Counted from the stretch's first letter, positions 48,599 to 57,290 are shown. The stretch is DNA of 64,000 nucleotides from Bacteroidaceae bacterium (GCA_017559845.1 JAFYQQ010000031.1:1-64000), one strand, 5' to 3'. Notes: generated by a model from the letters alone, not told the origin. Numbers and translations: made by a program.

Positions 48599-48755
48599 GG
48601 TAGGGACGTCTGCGTGTAGCGTCCGAGGTTTTTTACTCACGCAAATCACGCCAATCCCGCCAAAGGCATAGAGTAATATTTTGCGAGATTCGTGGGATTC
48701 GCGTGAGATTATAACTCTTGTGTACTCTTCGGACGCTGCACGCAACGTCCCTACC
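48599..48755. repeat. Large modular palindrome, full copy
   Basis: The outer arms GGTAGGGACGTCTGCGTG... and ...GCACGCAACGTCCCTACC are inverted copies about 28 bp long. Inner arms, CTCACGCAAATCACGCCAAT and the inverted GATTCGTGGGATTCGCGTGA, lie inside them. Partial copies occur at 49452, 49585, 49829, 51813 and 57026. Confidence 0.7.
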
Positions 48756-48867
48756 CCCTCACCACTCACAACTCTGTTACTGCGAATATGTTATTCGCTG
48801 TTTTTGAGTATAAGGGTCTGTGACCCGACAATAGAAAACATGTTCTTCTGTTCTTCTGCCAAAAGAT

Positions 48868-48966
48868 CTCACAACTCATCGCTCATCGCCCAAAATATTC
48901 TTTAGTCGAAAAAACTCATCGTTAAACGTTAAACGTTCAACATTCAACGTTCACCGCTCAATGTCA
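48868..48966. repeat. Degenerate heptamer arrays
   Basis: 48870-48896: CTCACAA CTCATCG CTCATCG CCCAAAA. 48915-48965: seven units drifting from CTCATCG through TTAAACG (twice), TTCAACA, TTCAACG, TTCACCG to CTCAATG. The 7-nt phase is kept while the words change. Confidence 0.6.
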
Positions 48967-49086
48967 AACATTTTTACTTTTGTCCACAAGCCACACATTG
49001 GTTTCAAAATGAACAAAAACCACTTAAAATAGTTCAAAAACAAACCTAAAAAGCAACCCTATTTTGCCCTACTGCGAAATTTTGAC

Positions 49087-49174
49087 TTTCCAACTGGAAA
49101 AAAATAATTTTCCAACTGGGAAATAAAAATTTTCCAACTGGGCACTTTCGACTTTCCAGCTGGATTTATACGAA
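49087..49174. repeat. Four direct repeats with exact 22-bp period
   Basis: TTTCCAACTGG begins at 49087, 49109 and 49131, and TTTCCAGCTGG at 49153. Each is spaced exactly 22 bp, about two helical turns. Each core is a near-palindrome (TTTCCA-CTGGAAA). The 11 bases between cores are AT-rich and not conserved. Confidence 0.75.
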
Positions 49175-49208
49175 AATTCGGTTTTGTAAAGAATTTTCAA
49201 TGGAACGC

Positions 49209-49258
49209 TGATGAGCGGTGAGCGGTGAGCGGTGAGCGGTGAGCGATGAGCCGTGAGT
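49209..49258. repeat. Tandem heptamer array GAGCGGT
   Basis: Four perfect GAGCGGT units followed by GAGCGAT and GAGCCGT. It is the best-preserved array of the heptamer family, here in reverse orientation. Confidence 0.75.
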
Positions 49259-49427
49259 ACACAAATGTCATCCTGAACTTGTTTCAGGATCTCACAGCGA
49301 GCCATTTCTAGAACATCACCGCGGACAGATGCTGACATTTGCGATTGAGCGAGAGCAGAGCCAAACTTGCTTGAACTGTGCCGAGCGTGAGCAAATTGAA
49401 CAAAGTTAAACAAGTTCAGCATGACAG

Positions 49428-49972
49428 AAAGATGAGCGATGAGCCGTGAGAGTAGGGACGTCTGCGTGCAGCGTCCGAGGTTTTCACTCACGCAAATCGC
49501 GCCAATCCCGCCAAAAGGATTAGACATAAGAACATAAGAAACAGGTTTTTGGGCAGTGAGTTATGAGCGATGAGCCGTGAGAAAGTAGGGACGTCTGCGT
49601 GCAGCGTCCGAGGTTTTTCACTCACGCAAATCCCGCCAAGTTTAGAGCAATATTTCGTGATCCGTTCCATCGGATATGCCATCCGATGGAATTGAGGTAG
49701 GGATTTGCAATCCCCGTCTACGCTATCGAGGCACAGACCCTTATACTCAAAAACAGCGAATAACATATTCGCCGTAACAGAAAGACATGTTTTTCCCTTT
49801 TGATTCTTATGTCTACTCCTTTTCGTGAGAGCGTGAGATTATAACCCAATGTGTTCTCTTCGGACGCTGCACGCAGACGTCCCTACTCATCGCTCACAAC
49901 TCAAAAATATGTCTCTTCTGTTCTTCTGTCAAAAGATCTCACAACTCACCGCTCACAACTCATCACTCAAAA
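49428..49972. repeat. Partial modular palindromes and heptamer arrays
   Basis: Left halves of the large palindrome at 49452-49515 and 49585-49640, a right half at 49829-49886, and heptamer arrays at 49432-49451, 49556-49582, 49887-49912 and 49931-49972. 49660-49775 between them shows nothing recognisable beyond words shared with 48780-48830. No coding frame is credible anywhere in 48149-50023. Confidence 0.6.
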
Positions 49973-49996
49973 CCTTCTTATATCGATTTTTTTTCG

Positions 49997-50004
49997 TACT
50001 TTTG
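49997..50004 (+). promoter_or_regulatory. -7 box of the TPR regulator gene
   Basis: TACTTTTG matches TAnnTTTG and lies 19 nt before the ATG at 50024. Confidence 0.45.
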
Positions 50005-50023
50005 TGCAAAATACACAAGCAAC

Positions 50024-51790
50024 ATGATGAAAACACTCAGAAAAACATATATTTTTCTCTTCCTCGCCACCCTGATGGCCTGCACGGAGCATGGCGACTT
50101 TGAACGGCGGCTGGCTGTGGCGGACAGTCTGATGACGCACGAGATGCCCGATTCCGCCTACCGTATGCTGTGTGGCATGAACGAAGAGGCGGAAGAGGTG
50201 AGCGAACCTTTACGCATGCGCCACCTGCTCCTGCGCTCCAATGCCCAGAACAAGGCATACGTGGATTTCACATCGGACAGCATCGGCTGCCTGCTGGTGG
50301 ACTACTACGATGCGCACGGCACACCCAACGAGCGGATGCTGGCGCATTACATCAAAGGCTGTGCCTACCGCGATATGGGCGACCAGCCCGCCTCCCTGCG
50401 TTGCTACAACGATGCCGTGGCGGCAGCGGACACCTCCCGTGCGGATTGTAATTTTTACCAGCTCAGTATCATCCATGAACAGATAGCCAAGATATTCAAT
50501 GACCGTGCCATGCCCGACAATGCGCTGCAGGCCTACGAATATGCCGAGCGTTATGCACGGAAGGTACAGGACAGCATTGGCATCTTCACCATCTGGGGCA
50601 ACAAATCCAATGCATTGATCAACCAAGGCAGAATACAGGAGGCCTTGCGCATCAAAGAAGAGGCGGCGAATGGATTCCGGAACATGGGTTATCCCCAATA
50701 TGCTGCACAAGTCATGGGCCTTTGCATCAAATGGTATGCCCGACAAGGAGAGTTTGAAAAGGCCAAGGCTGCAATGGACGAGTTTGAGAACCAGTCCGGC
50801 TATTTCCTCAAAAATGGCGACATAGAACCTGGCAGAGAAGACTATTACCAAATAAAAGGCTCATATTATTACGAAAGAGGAGATATGGACTCTGCTCAAT
50901 ATTTCTTCCGCAAGTTATTGCAACAAGGAAAATCATGTAACGACATATATTTAGCCTCTTGGGGACTGACCCAACTTTATCACCGATACGGCAAACAGGA
51001 TTCCGTGGCCAAATACGCCCTGCAGACTTTGGCACATAACGACACCTTATATAATATAGGGGCAGTGGAAAATCTGCAGAACGCACAGGCTATGTACAAT
51101 TATACCCACCATCTGGAAACGGCACATCGCAAGGAGTTAGAGGCAAAAGATCTGGAAATCAGCCGCCGCAACTGGATCATCGGCGGAACGGCAATTGTCT
51201 TTGTTTTAATCCTCCTTGCCCTCATCTTTTACAGAAAAGACAAGAAGAAAGCGCAAACCATAGAAGGACTGAACTGTCTGATAGAAGAAAAGAAGGGACT
51301 TATCCACTCGCTGAACAGCCAATTGGAACAACAAGCCATTGACATTGAGGACTATCACCAAAAGGTGGAAACCATTCAAGTGCTGAACCAGAAAATTGCC
51401 GCCTATGAAACCGGCATGATAAACCGGGTAAACGCCAACCTGATAAACCAGCTGAATAAAGAATCTGCCATTCAAACCATTATACACAGGTTGAACTCTA
51501 AAGACAAAAACACCGAAAAACAACCCACTCACAACGAATGGAATGCCGTCTATTCCGTGGCGGAAAAGTACTTCCCGGCTTTGTGCGACATAAAGGCGAA
51601 TCCCAAGATTTCTCCATTGGAATATCAGATCTGTGTGCTCACCAAACTGCGCTTTGAAATTGCGGACATTGTGCTGCTCACCGGAAAGGACAACAGCTTT
51701 ATCACCGCCAAGCGCAAGCGCATGCTGCCCAAACTTTTCAATTGCACCGGCAGCGCAAAGGACTTTGACGCCCTCATTCTTGACCTGTAA
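50024..51790 (+). CDS. TPR-containing membrane regulator with cytoplasmic C-terminal domain
   Basis: A 588-residue one-component sensor of a Bacteroidetes type. It has an N-terminal lipoprotein-like signal (LMAC, Cys20), about 340 residues of TPR-like helix pairs (for example MLAHYIKGCAYRDMGDQPAS), a transmembrane helix at about 386-408 (WIIGGTAIVFVLILLALIFY), a coiled coil at 415-475 and a C-terminal helical domain ending TAKRKRMLPKLFNC that resembles a LuxR-type HTH. The TPR part would sense in the periplasm and the tail act on DNA. The first half is GC-richer than the second. It precedes the secreted-protein cluster it may control. Confidence 0.75.
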   Translation: MMKTLRKTYIFLFLATLMACTEHGDFERRLAVADSLMTHEMPDSAYRMLCGMNEEAEEVSEPLRMRHLLLRSNAQNKAYVDFTSDSIGCLLVDYYDAHGTPNERMLAHYIKGCAYRDMGDQPASLRCYNDAVAAADTSRADCNFYQLSIIHEQIAKIFNDRAMPDNALQAYEYAERYARKVQDSIGIFTIWGNKSNALINQGRIQEALRIKEEAANGFRNMGYPQYAAQVMGLCIKWYARQGEFEKAKAAMDEFENQSGYFLKNGDIEPGREDYYQIKGSYYYERGDMDSAQYFFRKLLQQGKSCNDIYLASWGLTQLYHRYGKQDSVAKYALQTLAHNDTLYNIGAVENLQNAQAMYNYTHHLETAHRKELEAKDLEISRRNWIIGGTAIVFVLILLALIFYRKDKKKAQTIEGLNCLIEEKKGLIHSLNSQLEQQAIDIEDYHQKVETIQVLNQKIAAYETGMINRVNANLINQLNKESAIQTIIHRLNSKDKNTEKQPTHNEWNAVYSVAEKYFPALCDIKANPKISPLEYQICVLTKLRFEIADIVLLTGKDNSFITAKRKRMLPKLFNCTGSAKDFDALILDL

Positions 51791-51812
51791 AACGGCCATC
51801 CACATCAAACTT

Positions 51813-51870
51813 GTAAGGACGTCTGCGTGCATCGTCCGCTTCTTTTTTGCGAGATTTGTGGGATTTGCGT
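51813..51870. repeat. Partial modular palindrome
   Basis: GGACGTCTGCGTGCATCGTCC is the left-arm word (written as GGACGTCTGCGTG and ATCGTCC); GCGAGATTTGTGGGATTTGCG follows as the inner right arm (GAGATTTGTGGGATTTGCG). It is a deleted version of the element at 48599. Confidence 0.55.
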
Positions 51871-51895
51871 AACCACAAATCACATTCTCTTTTTT

Positions 51896-52006
51896 GTCGA
51901 AAATTGTCGAATTGCCCCCCCCTATTTGATATATTCGTTTATATATCAACAGCTTACAACATACAAAAGCAACCTTAACCCCTCATTTTGTCGAATAAAG
52001 TCGAAC
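51896..52006 (+). promoter_or_regulatory. Two pairs of GTCGAA direct repeats, candidate operator
   Basis: GTCGAA begins at 51896 and 51906, and again at 51990 and 52000. Both pairs have a 10-bp period, one helical turn. The second pair ends 8 bp before the -33 box of the secreted-protein cluster, where an activator would sit. The regulator encoded just upstream is the obvious candidate (inference). Confidence 0.5.
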
Positions 52007-52012
52007 AATTTA

Positions 52013-52044
52013 TTTGGCCATTATTTCTTGTCTTTCTAATTTTG
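52013..52044 (+). promoter_or_regulatory. Consensus promoter of the secreted-protein cluster
   Basis: TTTG (52013-52016), 20 nt, then TAATTTTG (52037-52044), a full match to the Bacteroidetes consensus. Predicted leader about 25 nt before the ATG at 52076. Confidence 0.65.
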
Positions 52045-52075
52045 CGACAGAATTAATTTTAAAAAAAGAAAAAAC

Positions 52076-52462
52076 ATGAAGTCAAAAACAATCCTCACCA
52101 TCTGCATCCTCGGCATGTTCGCACCTTGTTCTCGCGCACATTATAGTTCTTGTGAAAATATCCCTACTCTTTTAGTGGAAGGGAATGAAAAATTACCTCT
52201 TAAAATTAAGGAAGTAAATGTAAACACTGGAGGTAAACCAGACCGAAGAACCCTCATCCCCGAGGTAACCTTAGAAAGAAACACGCTCCACTTCATCACC
52301 CCCTGCAACGGATACACATTCCGTCTGGTACAAAGTGGCAACATCAGTTATGTAGTTGAAATCACAGGAAACACACTGACCATCCCCACTACCTTCACGG
52401 GCGTATATGAGTTGCAGATTGTAAGCGGAGACACTATCTTCTATACGGAAGTAGAATTGTAA
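52076..52462 (+). CDS. Small secreted protein, DUF3244-like
   Basis: A 128-residue exported protein. The signal peptide covers about residues 1-21 with a Cys at 18; it is not a clear lipobox. The mature part is a single beta-sandwich with RTLIPEVTLERNTLHF and GVYELQIVSGDTIFYTEVEL, resembling the DUF3244 family of small Bacteroidetes surface proteins (moderate confidence). First gene of the cluster, 40 nt before the T9SS protein. Base composition is lower in GC than the neighbouring core genes. Confidence 0.65.
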   Translation: MKSKTILTICILGMFAPCSRAHYSSCENIPTLLVEGNEKLPLKIKEVNVNTGGKPDRRTLIPEVTLERNTLHFITPCNGYTFRLVQSGNISYVVEITGNTLTIPTTFTGVYELQIVSGDTIFYTEVEL

Positions 52463-52502
52463 GAGACCAAAAACAAAATATTAATTTTTAAAATTCAAAC
52501 AC

Positions 52503-53690
52503 ATGAAAAAAGAACTTATTATGGCAGCAATGCTGCTTTTGTCTGGAAACTCGTTTGCACAACTCGTCGTAGATTCTTTAGGACGCACACGTATTGGATC
52601 AACGGATACGCCAACTTCTGTATTATGTGTCGGCAATTCCAGTACTACAGATGCAGGAATTGCCTGTTCACACAGAGGTAATTATGGAATGAACATAAGT
52701 TTAGTCGGAGTAGACAACGGAAATCCATCCTATGGTATATATATAAGTTCTGCTTCATCGAAAAATCAAAACTATGGTATAAAATCAGTTGCCGGGCTAA
52801 GTGGCGGTAATAAGCCCAATGCATTTGGAGTAATGGGACTGGCTGGATTATCAAGTAACAGCATCGGTGTATACGGAGGTGTTCAAGGATTTACCAACAT
52901 TACAAATTTTGCCGGAATTTATGGTACGACATCTGCAGCAGGAACGGTATCATTTAACTACCCGGGCAGTTATGCAGGATATTTCAACGGCAAGGTGCTT
53001 GCAACTGGAACCATTTACGGAACACTGTCCTCACTTTCAAATGCATCAAACAGTTCTTCATCTGCAACGACAACGCTTATTGAAACAAGAGATGAAGAAT
53101 CTGCCATCTCCCGTCTGGCACAGGTGAAGAATGTGAAATTCAACATAAATGATTTGGATGGCAAAGATAAAAGAAACGCCTTAGGTGAAGACCCCATTTA
53201 TTCAAAGGTTCATCACGGGCTTGATGCTGAACAATTGGAAAAACTTTATCCTGAATTGGTAGAGAAAGACAAGAACGGGAACTACTGGATCAACTACATA
53301 GAACTGATTCCAATATTGGTTAAGGGTATTAACGAACTATCCTCTGAACTGGCAGAATTAAAAGGCGCTTCACCAAAAATGGCAAGGGATATGTCAACTT
53401 CAATTGGAGAGGCCACAACCGATGTAGACGTTGTCCGTATGGATCAAAACACTCCTAACCCGTTCAGCGAAAGCACCGTGATAAAGCTCAACATCCCCCA
53501 AAGCACAACAACTGCCAACATCCTGATATATGACCTCAACGGCAAACAAATTGACAAGGTTTCCGTTGACGAACGCGGAGAAACCAATGTAACCGTTTAT
53601 GCCTCCAATCTTGAAAGCGGGATGTACATATATTCCCTCATACTTGATGGGAAAGTCACAGTCACACGTAAGATGATTGTTGAGAAGTGA
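52503..53690 (+). CDS. T9SS-exported protein with degenerate tail-fibre (S74-like) domain
   Basis: A 395-residue protein with a signal peptide ending near SFAQ. The first ~180 residues are Gly/Ser/Asn-rich, like the head of tail-fibre-type proteins. At 195-280 a segment (HHGLDAEQLEKLYPELVEKD, NYIELIPILVKGINEL) resembles the intramolecular chaperone S74 domain, but the self-cleavage Ser-Asp motif is not seen. The last ~80 residues (NTPNPFSESTVI, YDLNGKQI, GMYIYSLILDGKVTVTRKMIV) form a type A T9SS sorting domain. It is predicted to be released or anchored on the cell surface. Confidence 0.75.
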   Translation: MKKELIMAAMLLLSGNSFAQLVVDSLGRTRIGSTDTPTSVLCVGNSSTTDAGIACSHRGNYGMNISLVGVDNGNPSYGIYISSASSKNQNYGIKSVAGLSGGNKPNAFGVMGLAGLSSNSIGVYGGVQGFTNITNFAGIYGTTSAAGTVSFNYPGSYAGYFNGKVLATGTIYGTLSSLSNASNSSSSATTTLIETRDEESAISRLAQVKNVKFNINDLDGKDKRNALGEDPIYSKVHHGLDAEQLEKLYPELVEKDKNGNYWINYIELIPILVKGINELSSELAELKGASPKMARDMSTSIGEATTDVDVVRMDQNTPNPFSESTVIKLNIPQSTTTANILIYDLNGKQIDKVSVDERGETNVTVYASNLESGMYIYSLILDGKVTVTRKMIVEK

Positions 53691-53720
53691 TATGAACTTT
53701 ACTTCGTTTCATTTTAAATC

Positions 53721-55949
53721 ATGACAACCATGAAACGTATATTTTCACTCATAACATCTGTGTTATGCGCCGTAATAACACAAGCAGACACTTTTGACCT
53801 CTATTTTCATGCGGACAGTTTGGTGATAAGCCAGATTCGCACAGAAAACTTTGGAGAATATAGCAAAATAAAGTTCGGTAATTTATTATCGGAAGGACTA
53901 ACGGGGTTCCCGGAACTGCCTAAAAAGAATATATATGTGGAAATCCCCACAAATGCGGAAAAGATATCTTTATCCGCACAAGGATTGTCGTCAGAGATTT
54001 ACCCTCTTGGCCACAAGATATATCCGGCACAAGAATCTATGACAACATCATTACAGCATGAAGAACCGGGATTTACCCCATGTGTGGACAGTATATATAA
54101 CAGTTCCTCCAGTTACCCACTCAATATAGCGACCATCAAAAATGTGTCTGCTATAGGAGACGAAAAGCAAATAGTATGTATTGAAGTTAATCCCGTTATT
54201 TATCATCCATCAGAAAAAAACATCTGTTTATATAAGCATGTTGAGTTAAATCTTAACTATAAGACAACAGCAGGACGGGTCAATAAAAGTAACGTGACTA
54301 TAAGGAATCGCACCAATCTGCCATTCTACGAATATGCCATCATCACCAACAGAGAACTGTCAAATGCCTTCTCGCGAATGATCGCATGGCTAAAGGAAAG
54401 CGGCTATAACGCCGGTGTCGTACACATTGAAGACATCTTGAACAATCCGGACATTCAAGGTGATACAATCTCCTCATTATACGATGACGCGGGAAAGCTA
54501 AGGCAATATCTGCAATATGCGTACCGTGATGGTGGGACCAGATATGTACTGCTCGGGGGGAATAAAGACATTATTCCTATACGATATGGTACAGGAAGGA
54601 ATAATACATGGACTTATTCTAATGACACAGAAGCCCTTCATATTCCGGCAGACTTTTATTATAGTGAACTACACTCAAACTGGAATCTGGACAATGACAA
54701 ATATCTGGGTGAGCCCAACAGTTCCATGGATTATGGTTCAGAACTCATGATAGGTCGAATTCAATGTCAGAGTTCAACTGAAATAGAGAACTATACCGAT
54801 AAATTGTTGAGATATGAGCTGAATCCAGGAAACGGAGATTACAGTTATCTACAAAAAGCTTTTTTCTCAGAAGCAGACCAGATGCAAAGAGACAATGAGG
54901 CGAAATCGGTAATAAATGAAATCCTTGATATTTTCCCTGACACGACCCTTATTTCTGAATATCCGTCCTACAATGCAAGCAACACTACTTATCCTACAGG
55001 AAATGACATCATTGAAGTGATGAAGCAAAACTATGGATATGTAAGCTGGTTCAACCACGGAAATCCCACAGCGATTGGGGCAAAATCTAATGAAATAGGG
55101 CTTACCCCCTACGGAATGACCTCAGTATGTGGAAATATACCATGGATTGTTCAAGAAACCGCCAATGGTCTGGATAGTTTGAAAAACAAAGACTACCCCA
55201 TGATTGCCTACTCTATCGCTTGTACCATCACACCATATGACACGTATAGCGAAGAATACGCGCCTTTTCCTAATATGGGACAATCATTCACACTGGGAAA
55301 AGATTATGGCGGTCCGGCACTTATTGGAAATACAAGAGTTGGTTGGGTTAATACGACATATTTGGTCCAGAAAAAATTCAACTCTTATATACGAAGTAAC
55401 TCTATAGGAATGGCTCTGAATCTCACAAAGCTCTACAACAATGCAGACAGACACCACCATGCCCACACCGTAAACATCATCGGTTGTCCTTCTATATGTA
55501 TATGGACAGCAACCCCACAACACTTTTCTGCCACCCTATCGCCAGAAAGTATGCTTAATATTGGAAATCTTCATGCAAACTCCAACATCAATCTTCGCAA
55601 ACTAAAGGAAAACGGAGACAGTATCATGTCAATCCCCATAAACGGCTCGTCATACAACATGGCATTGAATTCCTATGAAAACAGCGTCGTAATGCTGAAC
55701 GGGCGAAATTGCTTGCCGCAAATCTTGCCCACATACCTACAGGATATCACACTGCGGGGTTCGAGATACTTAATCGTTTCTGACATGACATGTGGAAAAA
55801 ATGTCAGAACAGGAGATGAAGGGAATGTGACATTTGAGCAAGGGAGCACAACTGAAATAGAAAAATCAGGCAAACTTGTGTTAGGACCTGGAACGGTAAT
55901 AAAAGCCGGAGCGACATTACGAGTTAAACAATCTAACATTAACTTTTAA
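53721..55949 (+). CDS. Gingipain-like C25 cysteine peptidase
   Basis: A 742-residue secreted protease. Signal peptide to about residue 22, a pro-region of about 185 residues, then the C25 catalytic domain beginning FYEYAIITNRELSNAF. RYVLLGGNKDIIPIRY precedes the catalytic histidine in YVSWFNHGNP (about 440), and the cysteine lies in IAYSIACTITPYD (about 500). The C-terminus (KLVLGPGTVIKAGATLRVKQ) is a beta-helical end and not a clear type A sorting domain, so its export route is uncertain. An alternative start lies 9 nt downstream. In the same AT-rich cluster as the T9SS protein. Confidence 0.78.
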   Translation: MTTMKRIFSLITSVLCAVITQADTFDLYFHADSLVISQIRTENFGEYSKIKFGNLLSEGLTGFPELPKKNIYVEIPTNAEKISLSAQGLSSEIYPLGHKIYPAQESMTTSLQHEEPGFTPCVDSIYNSSSSYPLNIATIKNVSAIGDEKQIVCIEVNPVIYHPSEKNICLYKHVELNLNYKTTAGRVNKSNVTIRNRTNLPFYEYAIITNRELSNAFSRMIAWLKESGYNAGVVHIEDILNNPDIQGDTISSLYDDAGKLRQYLQYAYRDGGTRYVLLGGNKDIIPIRYGTGRNNTWTYSNDTEALHIPADFYYSELHSNWNLDNDKYLGEPNSSMDYGSELMIGRIQCQSSTEIENYTDKLLRYELNPGNGDYSYLQKAFFSEADQMQRDNEAKSVINEILDIFPDTTLISEYPSYNASNTTYPTGNDIIEVMKQNYGYVSWFNHGNPTAIGAKSNEIGLTPYGMTSVCGNIPWIVQETANGLDSLKNKDYPMIAYSIACTITPYDTYSEEYAPFPNMGQSFTLGKDYGGPALIGNTRVGWVNTTYLVQKKFNSYIRSNSIGMALNLTKLYNNADRHHHAHTVNIIGCPSICIWTATPQHFSATLSPESMLNIGNLHANSNINLRKLKENGDSIMSIPINGSSYNMALNSYENSVVMLNGRNCLPQILPTYLQDITLRGSRYLIVSDMTCGKNVRTGDEGNVTFEQGSTTEIEKSGKLVLGPGTVIKAGATLRVKQSNINF

Positions 55950-55962
55950 TTCATATCATCAC

Positions 55963-56865
55963 ATGAAACATTATTCAGCATTAGTAATCCTTTCATTATT
56001 GTTCATGAGCTCTGCTGTATCCAATGCCCAGCCCCTATATTATACCACCGGAACAAAATGGACGGAACTGCAACTGGACACTCTGCTTTATGATTCATGG
56101 TATGAAAAAATAGAAGCAGAGGGGAAAGTTTCCTATAAACCTAATTTTGAAGTGGTGGAATATTATGTAGGAGAAAAATATCAAGGCAACCTGGATACCC
56201 ACGGATTTCTTTTACACGGGATTTATGTTCACAAAGAGGGCAAACAGGATTCATTGGTCTGTTATCTGGCGCAGGATACAAGATATAATTATGCTGATGT
56301 TAGTCTAACTGCAATTATAAAGGCCGAGCCAGAACTATACGTAGCATATCCTACATCTATTTATCATTTCCCCATGTCACCAAATGTTGGTGACCCCGTC
56401 AAATTCCTCTCATTATCGTATGCACAAATGACAGGAGGATATTTCGGCCCTCCATTTGCCTATGTAAAAGAGGTGGGATACGACAGCTTTGGTTCCTCGC
56501 ATCAACATAAATATGTTCTCTTAGACAATGGCATGTGTATTGTGGATAATATTGGAGTAACCTCATGGAACGGGAAAGAATGTATTATCGGGCCGGCAGA
56601 CATATATTGGTGTGTAGCAGATTTCACAAATGACCCAGACATAAAGGGAAATCATCATCACTGCTCCATGCTTGTCCGTTTTGAGAAGGACGGAGAATTA
56701 CTCTATAACATGTGGCCTAACGAAAAGGGGGAACTGGTACAAGGCATGAGCGATATTGCCGCACAAAAAAAAGGAACTGGTATCTTTGACTTGCAGGGCC
56801 GAAGACTTGCAGAAAAGCCCCAAAAAGGTTTGTTCATAAAAGACGGGAAGGTGATGGCAAAATAA
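55963..56865 (+). CDS. Secreted protein of unknown function with short Bacteroidales C-terminal tag
   Basis: I do not recognise the main domain. The 300-residue protein has a signal peptide ending near SNAQ, a mixed alpha/beta body rich in Tyr and Asp, and a C-terminal tail GIFDLQGRRLAEKPQKGLFI plus KDGKVMAK. This tail belongs to the short terminal modules (YDLQGRR...KGIYIVNGKK) common on secreted Bacteroidales proteins and probably serves sorting or anchoring. It follows the C25 peptidase by 13 nt and is the last gene of the cluster. Confidence 0.7.
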   Translation: MKHYSALVILSLLFMSSAVSNAQPLYYTTGTKWTELQLDTLLYDSWYEKIEAEGKVSYKPNFEVVEYYVGEKYQGNLDTHGFLLHGIYVHKEGKQDSLVCYLAQDTRYNYADVSLTAIIKAEPELYVAYPTSIYHFPMSPNVGDPVKFLSLSYAQMTGGYFGPPFAYVKEVGYDSFGSSHQHKYVLLDNGMCIVDNIGVTSWNGKECIIGPADIYWCVADFTNDPDIKGNHHHCSMLVRFEKDGELLYNMWPNEKGELVQGMSDIAAQKKGTGIFDLQGRRLAEKPQKGLFIKDGKVMAK

Positions 56866-57025
56866 ACAATTGCAAAGAAACACAAAACCATCTGACGCAT
56901 GAAAATCATTCAGACCTTTTGGACGGCAGGGCAGAATCCACTGAAACATGGTTTCGGTTGGGCACATCCCGAATACAATCTGATGTCATGGGCGCTGAAC
57001 TGTCTCAGTCTGAGGGAGAATTCTT

Positions 57026-57290
57026 TTCTCACGCAAATCTCGCCAATCCCGCCAAAGCTTTAGAACAATTTCATGAGATTCGTGGGATTCGCGTAAGACT
57101 ATAATCCCATGTGTTATCTCCGGACGCTGCACGCAGACGTCCCTACCCCCTCACTACTCATCACTCATTACTCACTGCCAAAAAAACTGTTCTTATGTCA
57201 AATCTCATCGCTCACAACTCATTGCTCATAACTCAAAAATCTGTCGCATTGGTGTCATCTGCGTGCCATTATTAAACGGTGAGCGGTGAA
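57026..57290. repeat. Modular palindrome (inner arms and right arm), heptamer arrays and CATCTGCGTGCCAT word
   Basis: 57026-57146 carries CTCACGCAAATCTCGCCAAT, the inverted inner arm and the GGACGCTGCACGCAGACG arm, but lacks the left outer arm. Heptamers follow at 57150-57175 and 57205-57236 (CTCATCG CTCACAA CTCATTG CTCATAA CTCAAAA, identical to 48472-48438 in reverse). The word CTGTCGCATTGGTGTCATCT is at 57241-57260. Confidence 0.6.

Noticed and set aside
49087..49258. CRISPR array
   Set aside because: Repeats are only 7 or 11 bp with spacers of 0 or 11 bp, and there are no cas genes in the window.
48289..49766. Short open frames across the 48-50 kb repeats, up to 152 codons
   Set aside because: Their translations are heptamer-encoded strings such as repeated LTAHRSP, and the 7-nt period shifts frame; not genes.
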